From positions 1 to 6,755 of the forward strand of contig JAFGKP010000115.1 of the NCBI GenBank assembly GCA_016928455.1: a stretch of 6,755 nt of DNA. Reading direction: 5' to 3'. The DNA is from Methanomicrobia archaeon (GTDB lineage Archaea > Halobacteriota > Syntropharchaeia > Alkanophagales > Methanospirareceae). The position numbers and the translations under genes are program-made. The notes under the pieces are model-generated. The model was given only the letters and a program-made list of their open reading frames with translations. It searched no databases and had not been told where the DNA came from. Numbering within the stretch: position 1 is the first letter of the stretch; every line of letters starts with the position of its first letter. This document shows, in pieces, positions 5,734 to 6,755 of the stretch.

Positions 5734-6251
5734 AGAACCCAAAGATCTGGGTCTTTGATTCATCGCCCTTAATTTATTTGAATAAGGTCGGGTTAGAATG
5801 GGTGTTGGAGGAGTTGGAGGGTGATAAAATCTTACCACCCGAAGTCTATGAGCAGGTAGTAACCAGGGGTAAGGCTAGGGGAGACGTGGATGCGTTACTT
5901 ACCGAGCGGTTGGTGGAGCAGGGGACACTCACGGTTGTGCCGGTAGAGAGTGATTTCAAGGCGCGCGTGAGTAGTCTTCGAACCGAGCTGCATGAAGGCG
6001 AATTGGACGTGCTTGCGCTTGCTGAAGAGCAGAGTGGGACAGCCGTATTGGACGAGAGTATCGCCCGTGAGGTAGCGACCGTTTTCAAGATCGAAGTTCA
6101 CGGCACGTTATTTTTGCTGTTCTTAATGGTAAGAGGTGGGAAGTTGAAGAAGGAGGAAGCGCAGGATAAGGTGAATCTGATGATCCAAAAAGGATTCCGG
6201 CTTGGGCATGAGGAGTATCTTGCCTTTTTGCAGTTACTCCAGAAGCTATAA
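5730..6251 (+). CDS. DUF3368 PIN-domain protein, probable RNase toxin
   Basis: This 173-residue protein starts at GTG 5730, overlapping the UPF0175 stop. It has the PIN-fold acidic residues: D10 in WVFDSSPLIYLNKVG (7-21), E91 in LHEGELDVLALAEE (87-100), and D108-E109 in AVLDESIAREVA (105-116). The last pair is usually Asp-Asp in DUF3368 proteins. A typical HGTLFLLFLMVRGGKLKKEEA segment follows (124-144). PIN domains are Mg2+/Mn2+-dependent endoribonucleases; as toxins they cut specific RNAs and slow growth, and are held inactive by the partner antitoxin. RNA specificity cannot be read. GAGG at 5716-5719 could serve as a weak RBS, but translational coupling is more likely. The gene looks intact. 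Confidence 0.87.
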   Translation: MKNPKIWVFDSSPLIYLNKVGLEWVLEELEGDKILPPEVYEQVVTRGKARGDVDALLTERLVEQGTLTVVPVESDFKARVSSLRTELHEGELDVLALAEEQSGTAVLDESIAREVATVFKIEVHGTLFLLFLMVRGGKLKKEEAQDKVNLMIQKGFRLGHEEYLAFLQLLQKL

Positions 6252-6404
6252 AGAAAGCGAACGTAGAGGGCCCGATAGCGTGTCCACGATGCTAGCGATC
6301 TGTTTCGTTGAACAGTGCCACGAACGATTCTGATTTTAAGCGCGTGGAATGGCTAACGGTCTGGAAGTCTTAACTGAGCGTATGGCTCGAGGAAGGCCTG
6401 GGAG
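6252..6404. other. Gap between the PIN gene and tRNA-His
   Basis: This is a 153-base gap downstream of both flanking genes, which converge. No gene, clear terminator hairpin or long T-tract is visible on either strand. TTTTAAG at 6334-6340 resembles box A on the plus strand but leads into no open frame and would run antisense to the tRNA. Confidence 0.4.
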
Positions 6405-6417
6405 GGCCGGGGCTGGG
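6402..6417 (-). repeat. tRNA-His 3'-end copy of the direct repeat
   Basis: This is the 16-base segment shared exactly with 5317-5332. It covers the 3' strands of the T stem (6413-6417) and acceptor stem (6406-6412), C73 (6405) and three bases beyond. Here it is part of the intact tRNA gene. Confidence 0.7.
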
Positions 6418-6477
6418 ATTTGAACCCAGGTCTAGGGATCCACAGTCCCCAGGGATAACCGCTACCACACCCCGGCC
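6405..6477 (-). tRNA. tRNA-His (anticodon GTG)
   Basis: Read on the minus strand, the acceptor stem GCCGGGG pairs perfectly with CCCCGGC. The anticodon arm GGGGA-CTGTGGA-TCCCT exposes GTG. The T arm is CTGGG-TTCAAAT-CCCAG with a four-base variable loop (AGAC). C73 is present and a G at 6477 provides the G-1 that marks histidine tRNAs. No CCA is encoded, as in many archaeal tRNA genes, and there is no intron. The D stem is short and less regular (GG with CC clear). The downstream flank on this strand shows no T-tract. Its 3' end is duplicated about 1.1 kb away at 5317-5332. Confidence 0.95.
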
Positions 6478-6529
6478 ATACTGGATGCACGCCTGGTTGG
6501 CGCAGAATACTACACTCTAAGGGCTGCTA

Positions 6530-6543
6530 CCTATTTATCTTTC
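6530..6543 (-). promoter_or_regulatory. Candidate tRNA-His promoter
   Basis: On the minus strand GAAAGATAAATAGG contains a TATA-like core about 58 bases upstream of the tRNA. It predicts a start near 6509 and a 5' leader of about 30 bases for RNase P to remove. The spacing is acceptable for an archaeal tRNA gene and no better element lies nearby. Confidence 0.4.
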
Positions 6544-6608
6544 TTCGCGGTCCGCGACGACGCTGAACATACCGGCAGCGGCTCGCTAGTGCGAGCTGCG
6601 AATCCATG

Positions 6609-6755
6609 CTACGGGTGTGAAGCGCCGCGCTGCTTCTTTCTCGAGGTTGCTATCAAACTCAGGCCGATAATCCCGATCGTAATAGCTGCTGGGGTGGTCC
6701 GGTCTCCGAATATGCTGCCATGAGCCATGACGGCGGCACCCGTTAACGCCAGTAC
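6609..6755 (-). CDS. C-terminal end of a possible membrane protein (partial)
   Basis: On the minus strand a frame enters from the right edge and stays open for 48 codons to a TAG at 6611-6609. It reads ALTGAAVMAHGSIFGDRTTP, then a hydrophobic helix AAITIGIIGLSLIA, then a basic tail SRKKQRG. This looks like the end of an integral membrane protein with a cytoplasmic positive tail. I do not recognise the family. A second minus-strand frame is also open here and ends with FTPVAWIRSSH, stopping near 6568. It cannot be excluded, and the region is GC-rich, so chance open frames are easy. Confidence 0.45.
   Translation of the reverse strand, partial: VLALTGAAVMAHGSIFGDRTTPAAITIGIIGLSLIATSRKKQRGASHP

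Larger units (their letters stand above)
5317..6417. mobile_element. Possible integrated cassette or remnant at tRNA-His
   Basis: The segment is bounded by two exact 16-base direct repeats of the tRNA-His 3' end, with the intact tRNA at the right end and the 3' fragment at the left. Only the UPF0175-PIN pair is coded inside. No integrase, transposase or replication gene is present, so at most it is a non-autonomous or decayed element. The call rests on repeat geometry alone. A partial tRNA duplication or chance match is the alternative. Confidence 0.35.

Noticed and set aside
5895..6101. Minus-strand open frames opposite the PIN gene
   Set aside because: These are shadows of the PIN coding sequence; they are Ser/Thr-rich or otherwise atypical translations with no family resemblance.
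1..6755. CRISPR array, complete insertion sequence or rRNA
   Set aside because: No regularly spaced repeats, transposase or rRNA-like segments were seen on reading both strands.

Overview
The window looks archaeal, most likely an anaerobic euryarchaeon. TTTAAG- or TATA-type box A elements lie at plausible distances upstream of several genes. One tRNA gene has no encoded CCA. The ferritin-like protein is of the DPSL (Dps-like) type common in archaea, and most proteins resemble archaeal family members. A methanogen- or ANME-like lineage is possible, but that is a guess from gene content; the lineage cannot be fixed from this sequence alone.

Layout, left to right. (1) The first 157 codons of a minus-strand FAD-dependent, GMC-like oxidoreductase carrying a ferredoxin-type Cys cluster run off the left edge (1-471). 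(2) After a 236-base gap comes an AT-rich plus-strand DUF488/YeaO-like gene (708-1058), whose composition contrasts sharply with its GC-rich neighbours. (3) A metal-handling pair follows: a GufA-type ZIP metal transporter (1135-1947) with a TATA box overlapping a palindrome, then a DPSL-type ferritin-like protein (2046-2597) with a near-perfect Shine-Dalgarno sequence and a hairpin/T-tract terminator. (4) A two-gene membrane operon encodes LemA (start best placed at 2830) and a DUF2207 membrane protein (TTG start at 3393, overlapping the lemA stop) that ends in a glycine-rich tail encoded by three 18-base units. (5) A toxin-antitoxin-like pair consists of a UPF0175 protein (5431-5733) and a DUF3368 PIN-domain protein (5730-6251), overlapping by four bases and probably expressed from a leaderless promoter. 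(6) A tRNA-His(GTG) gene lies on the minus strand (6405-6477). (7) The C-terminal end of what may be a membrane protein enters from the right edge on the minus strand (6609-6755).

The most interesting structure is a 16-base direct repeat. The 3' end of tRNA-His (positions 61-73 plus three flanking bases, 6402-6417) is duplicated exactly at 5317-5332, in the same orientation, on the downstream side of the tRNA. The toxin-antitoxin pair is the only coding content between the copies. This is the geometry left by site-specific integration at a tRNA 3' end: an intact tRNA at one junction and a 3' fragment at the other. No integrase lies in the roughly 1.1 kb between them, so the segment would be a remnant, a non-autonomous cassette, or a chance or duplication product.

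Functionally, the ZIP transporter and the DPSL protein plausibly cooperate in divalent-metal entry and iron/peroxide detoxification. LemA and DUF2207 form a known membrane-associated pairing of unclear function. The PIN/UPF0175 pair would be a self-regulated RNase/antitoxin module. These links rest on family knowledge and gene order.
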